Counted from the first letter of the stretch, positions 8,992-18,565 are shown. The stretch: DNA of 64,000 nt from an uncultured Muribaculaceae bacterium (GCA_910577585.1 CAJTNN010000001.1:62001-126000), one strand, 5' to 3'. Notes: a model not told the origin generated them from the letters alone. A program made the numbers and translations.

Positions 8992-9577
8992 CAATGAATA
9001 TTTCAAACACGCCACACCATCTGCCGCCACCCCTAACATCCCCTCAAAGTTACTAATACTGAATTCCAATACCTTACAACATCCATCCCATCCAACATTT
9101 ATAAAATTTTAACAACAAGAGCCTACACTCGCAGCCCCCCGTCAACAACCTCAATAAAAATGCTATACAAGAATGGCTATCTTTCCAGTAGCCGCCGTTA
9201 TGTAACCCACGGCAATACAACTATCAGCAATGACACACCCTCACTAATGCTCACAAAATCATGTATTTAACAATGTTTACAAAAGAAAATTTTAAAAAAA
9301 ATTATATTTTTTTGAGATTATATTTGCATATATCAGAATCATTCATTATATTTACCGCATAAAAACTACACCATGTGCTCTTAAAACAACGTTTTGAGTA
9401 TTTATATTCTCTCAAGCAATCAGCAAATATAGATATTTGACAACCTTTTTAAGAATCGTCACATCCCAAGTTTCACCATCCCACTTTCCCTTTTAAAGGC
9501 ACCGATCTGAGTATCCGCCTTTCAAAAGTCCACATATATCCACACATATATCTATTCATTCTAACACATACACTATT
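8992..9577. other. AT-rich intergenic region, no gene seen
   Basis: About 590 bases between divergent genes with no convincing reading frame, tRNA or terminator. It is strongly AT-rich after about 9270. A TATATTTG box (9319-9326, plus) matches a -7 element but lies 250 nt from the next gene and has no partner at the right spacing. Confidence 0.6.
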
Positions 9578-9590
9578 ATGAAGACGTTAT

Positions 9591-9600
9591 CCCCCCCCCC
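9591..9600 (+). repeat. Run of ten C inside a signal-peptide coding segment
   Basis: C10 starting 13 bases after an ATG at 9578. With ten C the ATG frame is closed off from the downstream lipoprotein frame; with nine (or twelve) C it reads MKTLSPPRKIWIPLLM and joins it. This is a textbook position for slipped-strand ON/OFF switching, although a sequencing or assembly error cannot be excluded. Confidence 0.85.
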
Positions 9601-9617
9601 GCAAAATCTGGATTCCG

Positions 9618-10307
9618 TTGTTGATGATTCTTGGAATCCTCACCTCCCTCAACTCCAGCTGCAGCAAAGATGAGCCGGAAACGCCCGTCTATCCGTCGCA
9701 GACAGAGGTGATGGACATGCTTGTCGACTATCTGCAGAGAGGTAAGGAACCTATACATCATTTTGGAGAATTCTTCGTTCGCCCTGCCGACACAGACTTC
9801 GAAACGTTCAGAAATTCTTTTGAGTATATGAACGACATCATGGACTACGATTTGATGTGGAAAGTAGAAGTAGAGGGATACGCCAAAGCAATCTTCTTCA
9901 GAACCACGCCAATGCAGACAATACCAATCTCTGCAAACGGAGGGACCATCATTCTCTCTAAGGAGAACAAAATGGGGAAATTCGAAATATTTAAGACCAT
10001 TCCTAATACTTCTGCCTCATTAGAGGATTGGGAAAATGGGAATGCCGATCTCGTAAAAGTGGAGCAGGTTGATGACAACACTTTTAAAATTCACTTTCCA
10101 CCCAGAGATAAAGAGTCAGCTATGGAAACATCGCTTTTATTCAGAAGTGAGAATAAACTTCGAGCCGCATCCGATCCCTCAAAGCGTTGCTACTATATGC
10201 TTCCGCTGCATATCATCTGGTTCCCTGCTAAAGAGAATTATGACTATCGGCCGGAATGGCTTATGAAGTATTACGAAATATACAGCACCGAATACTTCGA
10301 GCCGTAA
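9618..10307 (+). CDS. Predicted lipoprotein, start out of frame at a poly-C tract
   Basis: The open frame gives 229 residues: a hydrophobic stretch (MILGILTSL) ending in a lipobox NSSC, then an acidic mature domain rich in aromatic residues. No known domain was recognised. In the present sequence the frame can start only at TTG 9618/9621 or ATG 9624, which leaves a signal with no positive n-region. One base fewer in the C10 run would fuse it to the ATG at 9578 and give a normal lipoprotein signal with Lys/Arg before the hydrophobic core. So the gene is either phase-variable (shown OFF) or carries a homopolymer error. It is followed by a strong terminator and looks monocistronic. Confidence 0.65.
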   Translation: MLMILGILTSLNSSCSKDEPETPVYPSQTEVMDMLVDYLQRGKEPIHHFGEFFVRPADTDFETFRNSFEYMNDIMDYDLMWKVEVEGYAKAIFFRTTPMQTIPISANGGTIILSKENKMGKFEIFKTIPNTSASLEDWENGNADLVKVEQVDDNTFKIHFPPRDKESAMETSLLFRSENKLRAASDPSKRCYYMLPLHIIWFPAKENYDYRPEWLMKYYEIYSTEYFEP

Positions 10308-10378
10308 GAATCCATATAACTAACGCTATATTTTAAGAGCCTCCTCTCCTTAAGCATCCCATATCATCGACCGAGATA

Positions 10379-10415
10379 AGGAGGATAGCCATAACGGTTA
10401 TCCTCCTCTTTTTTT
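10379..10415 (+). terminator. Strong rho-independent terminator after the lipoprotein gene
   Basis: A 12-bp stem (AGGAGGATAGCC with GGTTATCCTCCT, one G-T pair) around a 5-nt loop, followed by CTTTTTTT. A classical intrinsic terminator about 70 nt after the stop codon at 10307. Confidence 0.9.
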
Positions 10416-10695
10416 CAGCTATTCAACTCCTATAAACGAGCATATCCGCAAGCTGGAAGGCAAGAAAAGATGGGCTACCGACACCATCTCGCAAGCCCCC
10501 CAATAATGCGTAACACAGACTCAAAATTCCCGTAAAGTTGCCCAGTATCAGAAAGTTTTGAAATTTTGAATTTTCCAAATGTTTTCCAAAATATTTTTCT
10601 TTTATCTGATAATCAGTTATTTAAAAATTTTACACACTCAAAAAGTTTCCCAAAACTTTCATTTGTGGATTATTTTTAGATTTTCACACAAATAG
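10416..10695. other. AT-rich intergenic region upstream of the nrdD promoter
   Basis: About 280 bases with no coding signal, with repeated AAAGTTT/AAAATTT-like stretches. Nothing recognised as a riboswitch or RNA gene. Confidence 0.5.
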
Positions 10696-10727
10696 TTTGG
10701 ATAGCTCTGAAAATCTTCTTATCTTTG
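10696..10727 (+). promoter_or_regulatory. Bacteroides-type promoter of nrdD
   Basis: TTTG (10696-10699), 20 nt, TATCTTTG (10720-10727): a perfect match to the -33/-7 consensus of the primary Bacteroidota sigma factor. It predicts a start near 10733 and a leader of about 105 nt before the nrdD ATG. Confidence 0.85.
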
Positions 10728-10839
10728 CAGCGGCTTTCAGAAATGGCACCCCGACGGCAACCCACTTCAGAGCCTCTATCCGCAAGATAAAAAATCTTCA
10801 TCACCCCCTCAAAACAATACCCCTCAAAACAATACCGAT

Positions 10840-13044
10840 ATGATACAGCTCGTAGAGAAACGCGATGGCCGGGTAGTCGGCTACAACGAAGAGAAAATCA
10901 AGGCCGCAATACGCAAGGCCATGCTCTCGACCGATGTAGGCGAGGATGAATCGCTCATCCAGCGCATCACCGACCGCGTAGGTTGTGTGGGCAAGGACCG
11001 CATGACTGTAGAAGAGATCCAGGACCGCGTGGAAATCGAGCTTATGAAATCGGCACGCAAGGATGTGGCAAAACGATATATCGCCTACCGCGACCAGCGC
11101 TCCATAGCGCGCCGCGCAAAGACACGCGACATCTTCCTTGAGATAATTGAGGCCAAAAGTAACGACATCACCCGCGAAAACGCCAACATGAACGCCGACT
11201 CTCCGGCCGGAATGATGATGAAATTCGCAAGCGAGACCACCAAACCCTTCGTCGACGACTATCTTCTCTCGCAAGAGGCTAAGACTGCCGTCAAGAACAA
11301 CTACATCCATATCCACGACAAGGACTACTACCCCACCAAGTCGCTCACATGCGTGCAGCATCCGCTCGACCGCATCCTGGAGAACGGGTTCATCGCCGGC
11401 CACGGTGAATCGCGTCCGGCAAAGCGCATCGAGACAGCCGCCGTGCTGGCCTGCATCTCGCTCGAAACCGCCCAGAATGAGATGCACGGTGGACAGGCTA
11501 TCCCGGCCTTCGATTTCTATCTCGCTCCTTTCGTAAGAGCTTCGCTGATTGAGGAACTCAAGACACTCGAGGCATTCGAGGAGCGCGACCTCTCACACCT
11601 CTACGAAGCGGAACTCGACGACTACCTGCGCCGCGACCTCAAGGGGCTGGAGGGGGACGAGCGACTGCTGCAGCATGCCGTAAACCGCACCGTCGGCCGC
11701 GTACACCAGGCCATGGAGGCTTTCATACACAACATGAACACCATCCACTCGCGCGGTGGCAATCAGGTGGTGTTCTCCTCAATCAACTACGGCACCGATA
11801 CCTCTGCCGAGGGGCGCTGCGTGATTCGTGAACTGCTGCAGACCACCTACGAGGGGGTAGGCAACGGGTCGACGGCCATCTTCCCCATTCAGATATGGAA
11901 AAAGAAACGCGGCGTGAGCTATCTGCCCGACGACCGCAACTACGACCTCTACCGCATGGCATGCCGCGTGAGCGCCCGCAGATTCTTCCCCAACTTCCTT
12001 AATCTTGACGCCACTTTCAACCAGGACGACGCATGGCGCGCCGACGACCCGAAACGCTATCTGCATGAGGTGGCCACTATGGGGTGCCGCACCCGTGTGT
12101 ATGAGAACCGCTACGGCGCCAAAACATCTGTAGGTCGCGGCAACATCTCATTCACAACCATCAATATCGTGCGCCTCGCAATCGAGGTGATGGCCATCAA
12201 GGACCCTCAGGAAAGAATCGAACGATTCTTCCAGAGCCTCGACAATATGCTCGAGCTGACAGCGCGCCAGCTCGACGACCGATTCCAGTTTCAGAAGACA
12301 GCCCTCGCCAAGCAGTTCCCGATGGTGATGACGGCTCTATGGAACGGCGCCGACCGCCTGGCTCCCAACGACACCATCGAGAGTGTCATCAACCAGGGCA
12401 CACTCGGCATCGGCTTCATCGGTCTGGCCGAGACACTCATCGCCCTCACCGGCCACCATCATGGTGAGTCGGAGGAGGCTCAGGCGCTGGGCCTGCGCAT
12501 CGTGAGCCATATGCGCAGCCGCGCTAATGAGTTCTCCGAACGCTACGAACACAACTATTCAATTCTTGCCACTCCGGCCGAGGGTCTGTCGGGCCGCTTC
12601 ACAAAGCGCGACCGGGCCACCTATGGCGTCATCCCCGGGGTGACCGACAAGGACTACTACACCAACTCCAACCATGTGCCGGTCTACTACCACTGCTCGC
12701 CTCGTCACAAAGCCAAAATCGAGGCCCCCTATCACGAGATGACCCGCGGCGGACACATCTTCTATGTAGAAATCGACGGCGACGCCACCCACAATGAGGA
12801 GGCAATAGCCCAGATTGTCGACCTCATGGACCGCCACAACATCGGCTACGGCAGTGTCAACCACAACCGCAACCACTGCCCCAAATGCGGCTACGAAAAC
12901 GCCGACACCACGCAGACCCATTGCCCGAAGTGCAACATTCCCTTCGAGACAATACAACGCATCACCGGATACCTCGTGGGCACGACCGACCGCTGGAACT
13001 CAGGCAAACTCGCCGAACTCCATGACCGCATCGTGCACAAGTAA
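10840..13044 (+). CDS. nrdD: Anaerobic (class III) ribonucleoside-triphosphate reductase
   Basis: Makes deoxyribonucleotides from NTPs under anaerobiosis using a glycyl radical. 734 residues. Domains in order: an ATP-cone (about 3-95, starting VEKRDGRVVGYNEEKI) for allosteric activity control; the ten-stranded barrel with ATMGCRTRV carrying a conserved cysteine; a C-terminal zinc site of two CPKC pairs; and the glycyl-radical loop RITGYLVG (about 707-714, Gly710 the expected radical site). Length and motifs are complete. It has its own consensus promoter. Its activase, nrdG, is not adjacent but lies 2.5 kb downstream beyond a malic enzyme gene. An obligate or facultative anaerobe is implied. 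Confidence 0.97.
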   Translation: MIQLVEKRDGRVVGYNEEKIKAAIRKAMLSTDVGEDESLIQRITDRVGCVGKDRMTVEEIQDRVEIELMKSARKDVAKRYIAYRDQRSIARRAKTRDIFLEIIEAKSNDITRENANMNADSPAGMMMKFASETTKPFVDDYLLSQEAKTAVKNNYIHIHDKDYYPTKSLTCVQHPLDRILENGFIAGHGESRPAKRIETAAVLACISLETAQNEMHGGQAIPAFDFYLAPFVRASLIEELKTLEAFEERDLSHLYEAELDDYLRRDLKGLEGDERLLQHAVNRTVGRVHQAMEAFIHNMNTIHSRGGNQVVFSSINYGTDTSAEGRCVIRELLQTTYEGVGNGSTAIFPIQIWKKKRGVSYLPDDRNYDLYRMACRVSARRFFPNFLNLDATFNQDDAWRADDPKRYLHEVATMGCRTRVYENRYGAKTSVGRGNISFTTINIVRLAIEVMAIKDPQERIERFFQSLDNMLELTARQLDDRFQFQKTALAKQFPMVMTALWNGADRLAPNDTIESVINQGTLGIGFIGLAETLIALTGHHHGESEEAQALGLRIVSHMRSRANEFSERYEHNYSILATPAEGLSGRFTKRDRATYGVIPGVTDKDYYTNSNHVPVYYHCSPRHKAKIEAPYHEMTRGGHIFYVEIDGDATHNEEAIAQIVDLMDRHNIGYGSVNHNRNHCPKCGYENADTTQTHCPKCNIPFETIQRITGYLVGTTDRWNSGKLAELHDRIVHK

Positions 13045-13169
13045 GACTACACAAGCCTGCGGCCTGCCACGACCTCACTTTTTTTCAAAAAAATCGATGT
13101 TGCGCGTATCTTTTTAACACTTCAAGGCGTTATTAAGAAGAATTCACGAAACATCATTCGATGCGTGAC

Positions 13170-13206
13170 GCCCCTCGCCTCTCCACAACCTTCGAGGCGA
13201 CGGGGC
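13170..13206 (+). terminator. GC-rich hairpin between nrdD and the malic enzyme gene
   Basis: A 12-bp stem (GCCCCTCGCCTC with GAGGCGA-C-GGGGC, one bulged C) about 125 nt after nrdD. It lacks a proper T-run, so it may be a weak terminator, an attenuator or an RNA-end stabiliser that reduces nrdD read-through into maeB. Confidence 0.5.
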
Positions 13207-13252
13207 TTCGCGCATACATATAATTTTACTATTTGGCACTTACTTGAAATAT

Positions 13253-15526
13253 ATGGCCACTGTAACTAAGGAAGCAGCCCTGGACTACCATGAGGAGGGT
13301 CGCCCGGGTAAGATTGAAATCACTCCTACAAAACCGTATGCCTCACAGCTCGACCTCTCGCTGGCTTATTCGCCGGGCGTGGCATATCCTTGTCTTGAAA
13401 TCGAACAGAATCCGCAGGATGCCTACCGTTACACCAATAAGGGTAATCTCGTGGCGGTAATCTCCAATGGCACCGCTGTGCTCGGTCTGGGCGACATCGG
13501 CGCACTCGCCGGCAAACCGGTGATGGAGGGTAAAGCCCTGCTCTTCAAAATATTCTCAGGTCTCGACGCATTCGACATTGAAATCAATGAGACCGACCCC
13601 GACAAATTCGTGGAGATAGTGAAGTCGCTGGCCCCCACTTTCGGAGGCATAAACCTCGAGGATATCAAGGCCCCTGAATGCTTCAAGATCGAACAGCGCC
13701 TGAAAGCTGAATGCGACATACCCGTGATGCACGACGACCAGCACGGCACAGCCATCATCTCGGGTGCCGGACTGCTCAACGCTCTCGAAATTCAGAAGAA
13801 GAATATCGGTGAGATCCGACTCGTGGTCAATGGCGCCGGCGCAGCGGCCATCAGCTGCACCCGCCTCTACAAGGCTCTCGGTGTGAAGGCCGAGAATATC
13901 GTGATGTGCGACTCAAAGGGTGTGATTCGCGCCGATCGCGAGAACCTCACCGACCAGAAACGCGAATTCGCCACCACCCGCGACATCCACACCCTGGCCG
14001 AGGCCATGAAGGGTGCCGATGTATTCCTGGGCCTGAGCGTAGCCGGTGTGGTGACACCTGAAATGGTGCGCTCTATGGCTCCGCGTCCTATCGTGTTCGC
14101 TCTTGCCAACCCGAATCCGGAAATCGACTATTACGCCGCCAAGGAGGCCGCGCCCGATGTGATCGTGGCCACCGGCCGCAGCGATTATCCTAATCAGATC
14201 AACAATGTCATCGGCTTCCCCTACATCTTCCGCGGCGCGCTCGACTGCGGCGCTTCGGCCATAAATGAGGAGATGAAGGTGGCGGCTGTCTACGCTATCT
14301 CGGAACTGGCCAAAGAGCCTGTGCCAAGTGTGGTCGATGAAGCCTACGGTCTGTCGGACCTGCATTTCGGTCCTGACCTGATTCTGCCAAAGGCCCTCGA
14401 TCCGCGCCTGCTGCTGCGTGTGGCGCCGGCTGTGGCCAAGGCTGCAATGGCCTCAGGAATTGCCCGACGCCCCATCACCGACTGGGACCAATATCAGCTC
14501 AAGCTCCGCGCATACATGGGCGACGACGGCAAATTCATGCGCACCGTAAGCGAACATGTGCGCAAGGATAAGAAGCGCGTGGTCTTCACCGAGGGCAATC
14601 TTGAAAACATGCTCCGCGCCGCCACCCGACTCTATAACGAAAACACCGTCGAACCCGTGCTGCTCGGCAATGCCGAGATGATCAACCGCCACGCCTCCCG
14701 CCTCGGCCTCGACATCTCAGGCATTCAGATCATCAATCCGCGCCATGACCGCCAGGAGGCCGCCCGCGAGAAGTATGCCCGCATGCTCTCTGAAGCCAAA
14801 CAGCGCGAGGGCGTGTCGTTTGCCGAAGCTCTCGACAAGGTCTACGACCGATCTTATTTCGGCATGATGATGGTGCAGTGCGGCGATGCCGATGCACTGG
14901 TGGCAGGTTGCTATTCGGCTGCCAACAAGATGGCGCAGCGCGCCGCTTCCATCGTGGGTATCCGCGAGGGATTCGACCACTTCGCCACAGTGCATATCAT
15001 GAACACCCGATGTGGCACCTACTTCCTGGCCGACACGGCCATCAATCCCGTCAGCGACACGGATGCTCTCGTAGATATCGCACGCCTCACCGACCAGGCC
15101 GTGCGACACTTCAATCAGGAGCCGGTGATGGCAATGCTCTCATTCTCCAACTTCGGATCAAATCATGAGTCGACCGAGCCTTCGCGTGTGGCCGAGGCAG
15201 TCAAGATTCTGCATGAGAAGTATCCGTCAATCATGGTGGATGGCGAGATGCAGGCCGACTATGCCCTCAACGCTGAGCTGCGCGACAAGGCCTACCCCTT
15301 CAACACCATAAAGGGTAAGAATGTCAACACCCTTATCTTCCCCAATCTCAGCTCTGCCAACATCGGCTATAAACTGCTGCTGGGCATGGGGGTCGGCAAG
15401 GCTATCGGTCCGCTTCAGGTGGGGCTCAAGAAGCCTATATACTTCGCAAGTGTCAACGCGCGCCCGGATGCCATAGTCGATATCGCCACCCTGGCCGCTC
15501 TTGACGCCATCACAAGCCAGCGCTGA
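13253..15526 (+). CDS. maeB: NADP-dependent malic enzyme with phosphotransacetylase domain
   Basis: Oxidative decarboxylation of malate to pyruvate with NADP reduction. Residues 1 to about 425 are the malic enzyme: YSPGVAYPC near the start, HDDQHGTAI (metal/substrate site), and the Rossmann motif VNGAGAAAIS. Residues about 435-757 form a phosphate acetyl/butyryl-transferase-like domain, which in this fused family is usually regulatory (acetyl-CoA sensing) rather than catalytic. ATG 13253 (MATVTKEAAL) is preferred to an in-frame TTG three codons earlier. The stop overlaps the nrdG start (ATGA), so the two are translationally coupled, an odd pairing of central carbon metabolism with nucleotide reduction. 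Confidence 0.95.
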   Translation: MATVTKEAALDYHEEGRPGKIEITPTKPYASQLDLSLAYSPGVAYPCLEIEQNPQDAYRYTNKGNLVAVISNGTAVLGLGDIGALAGKPVMEGKALLFKIFSGLDAFDIEINETDPDKFVEIVKSLAPTFGGINLEDIKAPECFKIEQRLKAECDIPVMHDDQHGTAIISGAGLLNALEIQKKNIGEIRLVVNGAGAAAISCTRLYKALGVKAENIVMCDSKGVIRADRENLTDQKREFATTRDIHTLAEAMKGADVFLGLSVAGVVTPEMVRSMAPRPIVFALANPNPEIDYYAAKEAAPDVIVATGRSDYPNQINNVIGFPYIFRGALDCGASAINEEMKVAAVYAISELAKEPVPSVVDEAYGLSDLHFGPDLILPKALDPRLLLRVAPAVAKAAMASGIARRPITDWDQYQLKLRAYMGDDGKFMRTVSEHVRKDKKRVVFTEGNLENMLRAATRLYNENTVEPVLLGNAEMINRHASRLGLDISGIQIINPRHDRQEAAREKYARMLSEAKQREGVSFAEALDKVYDRSYFGMMMVQCGDADALVAGCYSAANKMAQRAASIVGIREGFDHFATVHIMNTRCGTYFLADTAINPVSDTDALVDIARLTDQAVRHFNQEPVMAMLSFSNFGSNHESTEPSRVAEAVKILHEKYPSIMVDGEMQADYALNAELRDKAYPFNTIKGKNVNTLIFPNLSSANIGYKLLLGMGVGKAIGPLQVGLKKPIYFASVNARPDAIVDIATLAALDAITSQR

Positions 15527-15996
15527 TGATGCCCACCTACAATGTGCTCGATATCCGAAGAGGCACCACCGTCGACGGCCCCGGGCTGCGCACCTCGATC
15601 TATCTTGCCGGATGCCGCCATGCCTGCAAGGGTTGCCACAATCCCGACTCATGGCCGGCCACAGCCGGTCAACCCATGACCCTTGAGGAGATTATGGCAG
15701 TCATAAGGGAGGAGGACTTCGACGTGACGCTCACCGGCGGCGACCCGCTGATGCACACCACCGACATCCTGCCTCTGATGCAAGCCATTCGCGATGAGGG
15801 GAAGAGCATCTGGCTCTTCACCGGCTACACAATCGAAGAGATACGCCGCTCACCACGGCTGCGTCACCGCGCCATGATGGCCGATGCAGTCGTCGAGGGG
15901 CCCTTCGTGGCCGAATTGCGCGATCCGGACCTGCAATTCCGCGGCTCGTCAAATCAGCGCATAATCCACATCCCCCACCGAGCACCTGCCGACTGA
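15526..15996 (+). CDS. nrdG: Anaerobic ribonucleotide reductase activating protein
   Basis: Radical-SAM activase that installs the glycyl radical on NrdD. 156 residues, normal for the family. The cluster motif GCRHACKGCHN gives Cys30, Cys34 and Cys37 (CX3CX2C); TLTGGDPL is the GGE-like SAM-binding segment. The start is either of two tandem ATGs (15526 or 15529); the first overlaps the maeB stop. A terminator lies 37 nt after the stop. The partner NrdD is encoded 2.5 kb upstream on the same strand. Confidence 0.95.
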   Translation: MMPTYNVLDIRRGTTVDGPGLRTSIYLAGCRHACKGCHNPDSWPATAGQPMTLEEIMAVIREEDFDVTLTGGDPLMHTTDILPLMQAIRDEGKSIWLFTGYTIEEIRRSPRLRHRAMMADAVVEGPFVAELRDPDLQFRGSSNQRIIHIPHRAPAD

Positions 15997-16032
15997 GAAT
16001 CGACACTACCGACAGAAGTCGTATAAGATATA

Positions 16033-16061
16033 TTGCCCTGCCTCTCACCACGGCAGGGCAA
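16033..16061 (+). terminator. Rho-independent terminator after nrdG
   Basis: Perfect 10-bp stem TTGCCCTGCC/GGCAGGGCAA with a 9-nt loop, followed directly by TTTATTTG. The T-rich tail overlaps the -33 box of the next promoter. Confidence 0.85.
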
Positions 16062-16065
16062 TTTA

Positions 16066-16097
16066 TTTGCATATAAGCGCGTTTTGCACTATTTTTG
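16066..16097 (+). promoter_or_regulatory. Bacteroides-type promoter of ftsY-rimO
   Basis: TTTG (16066-16069), 20 nt, TATTTTTG (16090-16097): full consensus. It predicts a leader of about 100 nt before ftsY, immediately downstream of the nrdG terminator. Confidence 0.85.
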
Positions 16098-16204
16098 TAA
16101 AATATTTTATACTCTCCGGCACAACGCCGCAGCTACAACCCTGCGGCTCTGCGGAAACTACGATACACAGTAACACATCACAAAGCAAATTATAACCTGC
16201 AGAT

Positions 16205-17179
16205 ATGGGTATATTCAATAAACTCTTCTCCCGCGAAAAGAAGCAGGAGAAACTTGACCAAGGTCTTGAAAAGACCAAACAGGGGGTCTGGCAGAAGATT
16301 ACGCGCGCCGTGGCCGGAAAATCCACCATCGATGATGAGGTGCTCGATAATCTTGAGGAAGTATTCGTGACCTCTGACGTGGGTGTCGACACCACTCTCG
16401 AAATCATCGACCGCATACAGAAGCGTGTGGCCCGCGACAAATATGTCTCTACCGACGAGCTCCACAATCTTCTCTCTGAGGAGGTGGCCGACATGATCGT
16501 GCCCGCCACCGACCCCGAGGCGCCGCAGCTCGGCGACTTCGAGGTGCCGGAGGATAAGAAGCCCTACGTGATTCTCGTGGTGGGCGTCAACGGCGTGGGC
16601 AAAACCACCACCATCGGCAAGCTGGCACATCAATACAAGGCAGCCGGCAACAAGGTGATTCTCGGCGCAGCCGACACATTCCGCGCCGCGGCCATCGAGC
16701 AGCTGCAGCTCTGGGGCGACCGTGTGGGTGTCCCCGTTATCAAGCAGAAGATGGGTGCCGACCCGGCTGCCGTGGCCTTCGACACCGTCAACGCCGCCAA
16801 GGCCCAGGGGGCCGATGTGGTGATCATCGACACCGCCGGACGCCTGCACAATAAGGTGGGTCTGATGCGCGAGCTCGAGAAAATCGGGAAGGTTATGAAG
16901 CGCATCGTGCCCGACGCGCCGCAGGAGGTGCTGCTCGTGCTTGACGGCTCTACCGGTCAGAATGCCTATGAACAGGCCAAGCAGTTCTCCGCAGCCACCA
17001 ATGTCACCACCTTGGCTGTCACCAAACTCGACGGCACAGCCAAAGGTGGCGTCATCATTGGCATTTCCAACAAGCACAAGATACCTATAAAATATATCGG
17101 TCTGGGCGAGAAAGCCGAAGATCTGCAGATTTTCGATGCAAAGGAATTTGTGAAATCACTCTTTAAGAAAGATGAGTAA
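16205..17179 (+). CDS. ftsY: Signal recognition particle receptor FtsY
   Basis: SRP-GTPase that receives SRP-ribosome complexes at the membrane for co-translational insertion. 324 residues with a short basic N-terminus and no long acidic A domain, as usual in Bacteroidota. N domain (about 20-105), then the G domain: P-loop GVNGVGKTTT (about 127-136), DTFRAAAIEQL, DTAGRLHN, the guanine-specificity motif TKLDGTAKGG, and the closing GLGEKAEDL. Its end overlaps the rimO start by 8 nt, so the pair is co-translated. Confidence 0.97.
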   Translation: MGIFNKLFSREKKQEKLDQGLEKTKQGVWQKITRAVAGKSTIDDEVLDNLEEVFVTSDVGVDTTLEIIDRIQKRVARDKYVSTDELHNLLSEEVADMIVPATDPEAPQLGDFEVPEDKKPYVILVVGVNGVGKTTTIGKLAHQYKAAGNKVILGAADTFRAAAIEQLQLWGDRVGVPVIKQKMGADPAAVAFDTVNAAKAQGADVVIIDTAGRLHNKVGLMRELEKIGKVMKRIVPDAPQEVLLVLDGSTGQNAYEQAKQFSAATNVTTLAVTKLDGTAKGGVIIGISNKHKIPIKYIGLGEKAEDLQIFDAKEFVKSLFKKDE

Positions 17180-18557
17180 GACTGAGAATATCTCTCCCGA
17201 CACACCCGCATGGGAACCAGGACGAATCGATGTCATCTCGATGGGATGCTCAAAGAATCTTGTAGATTCCGAACGCTTGCTGCGACGCCTGCAGGCCAAG
17301 GGCTACCACACCTCGCACGACACTGAGGTGCCGGCCGGCGAATGGGTGATGGTAAACACTTGCGGATTTATCGGTGATGCCAAGGAGGAGTCTATCAACC
17401 TCATCCTCGAGCTTTTGCAGGCCAAGGAGGAGGGGCGCATCGGCCATGTGGCAGTGATGGGGTGCCTCTCTGAGCGCTATCTCGCCGAACTCAAGGAGGA
17501 GATCGGCGAGGTCGACCGATGGTACGGCAAATTCGACTGGAACGCCTTTATCGAGCAACTCCCCGACCGGACCTGCACCCCCGAATCGCCTAAAATCTGG
17601 GAGCGCAATCTCACCACCCCGCAATGGAGTGCATATCTGAAGATTTCGGAAGGATGCAACCGTTTCTGCGCCTTCTGCGCCATACCGATCATCACCGGAC
17701 GCCACACCTCGCGCCCCATCGACGAGATTCTTGAGGAGACCGCGCGTCTGGCACAGTCGGGAGTGAGGGAGTTCAATGTCATCGCCCAGGACCTGTCGTC
17801 GTATGGCAAGGACCTCGATGGCAAGTCGCATCTTGCCGAACTGATCGACCGCATGGCCGATATTCCGGGCGTGAGCTGGATCCGCCTGCACTACGCATAT
17901 CCGGCTGATTTCCCGATGGATATACTTGATGTGATGGCGCGCCGGGAGAATGTGTGCAATTATCTAGACATAGCGCTGCAGCATATCTCAGACCCGGTGC
18001 TCAAGAATATGCGGCGCCACATCGACAAGGAGGGGACTCTCAGACTCCTCGATGAGATACGCCGCCGTGTACCCGGAATACGCATCCGCACCACGCTGAT
18101 GGTGGGCTTCCCGGGCGAGGGTGAAGAGGAGTTCGGCGAACTGCTCGACTTCGTGCGCTCACAACGCTTCGACCGCATGGGAGCCTTCGCCTATTGCGAG
18201 GAGGAGGGCACATGGGGGGCGCAGCATCTTGAGGACTCTGTGCCTGATGAAATCAAGCAGCGCCGGATCGACACTCTTATGGAGCTTCAGGAGGAGATTG
18301 CTCTCGACCTCAACACCAGCCTGATAGGGCAGCGTGTGAAGGTACTCATCGAGGAGAACGACCCTGCCGACCCCGACACTCCGGCCCGCGGACGCACACA
18401 ATGGGACTCGCCTGAGGTTGACCCGGAAATATATGTAAGCAATTGCCGGGCGCTGCCGGGTGAGTTCATCGATGTCGAAATCACCGGAGCCGCACCATTC
18501 GACCTCGAGGGGGTGGCGCTGCAAAGCAATCCCTCAGACGCTCAGGAAAATCCTTAG
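17172..18557 (+). CDS. rimO: Ribosomal protein S12 methylthiotransferase RimO
   Basis: Radical-SAM enzyme that adds a methylthio group to an aspartate of ribosomal protein S12. 461 residues. N-terminal UPF0004 domain with three cluster cysteines (SMGCSKNLVD, VNTCGFIGDA, AVMGCLSER); radical-SAM motif CNRFCAFC (CX3CX2C) near residue 162; TRAM domain at the C-terminus (about 375-445). IRTTLMVGFPGEGEEEF is conserved in the family. It overlaps ftsY. The stop codon is followed at once by a dispersed-repeat sequence. Confidence 0.96.
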   Translation: MSKTENISPDTPAWEPGRIDVISMGCSKNLVDSERLLRRLQAKGYHTSHDTEVPAGEWVMVNTCGFIGDAKEESINLILELLQAKEEGRIGHVAVMGCLSERYLAELKEEIGEVDRWYGKFDWNAFIEQLPDRTCTPESPKIWERNLTTPQWSAYLKISEGCNRFCAFCAIPIITGRHTSRPIDEILEETARLAQSGVREFNVIAQDLSSYGKDLDGKSHLAELIDRMADIPGVSWIRLHYAYPADFPMDILDVMARRENVCNYLDIALQHISDPVLKNMRRHIDKEGTLRLLDEIRRRVPGIRIRTTLMVGFPGEGEEEFGELLDFVRSQRFDRMGAFAYCEEEGTWGAQHLEDSVPDEIKQRRIDTLMELQEEIALDLNTSLIGQRVKVLIEENDPADPDTPARGRTQWDSPEVDPEIYVSNCRALPGEFIDVEITGAAPFDLEGVALQSNPSDAQENP

Positions 18558-18565
18558 TAGTTGCC

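Noticed and set aside
9312..9326. Promoter TTTG plus TATATTTG upstream of the lipoprotein gene
   Set aside because: The boxes nearly touch rather than being 19-21 nt apart, and the site is 250 nt from the gene.
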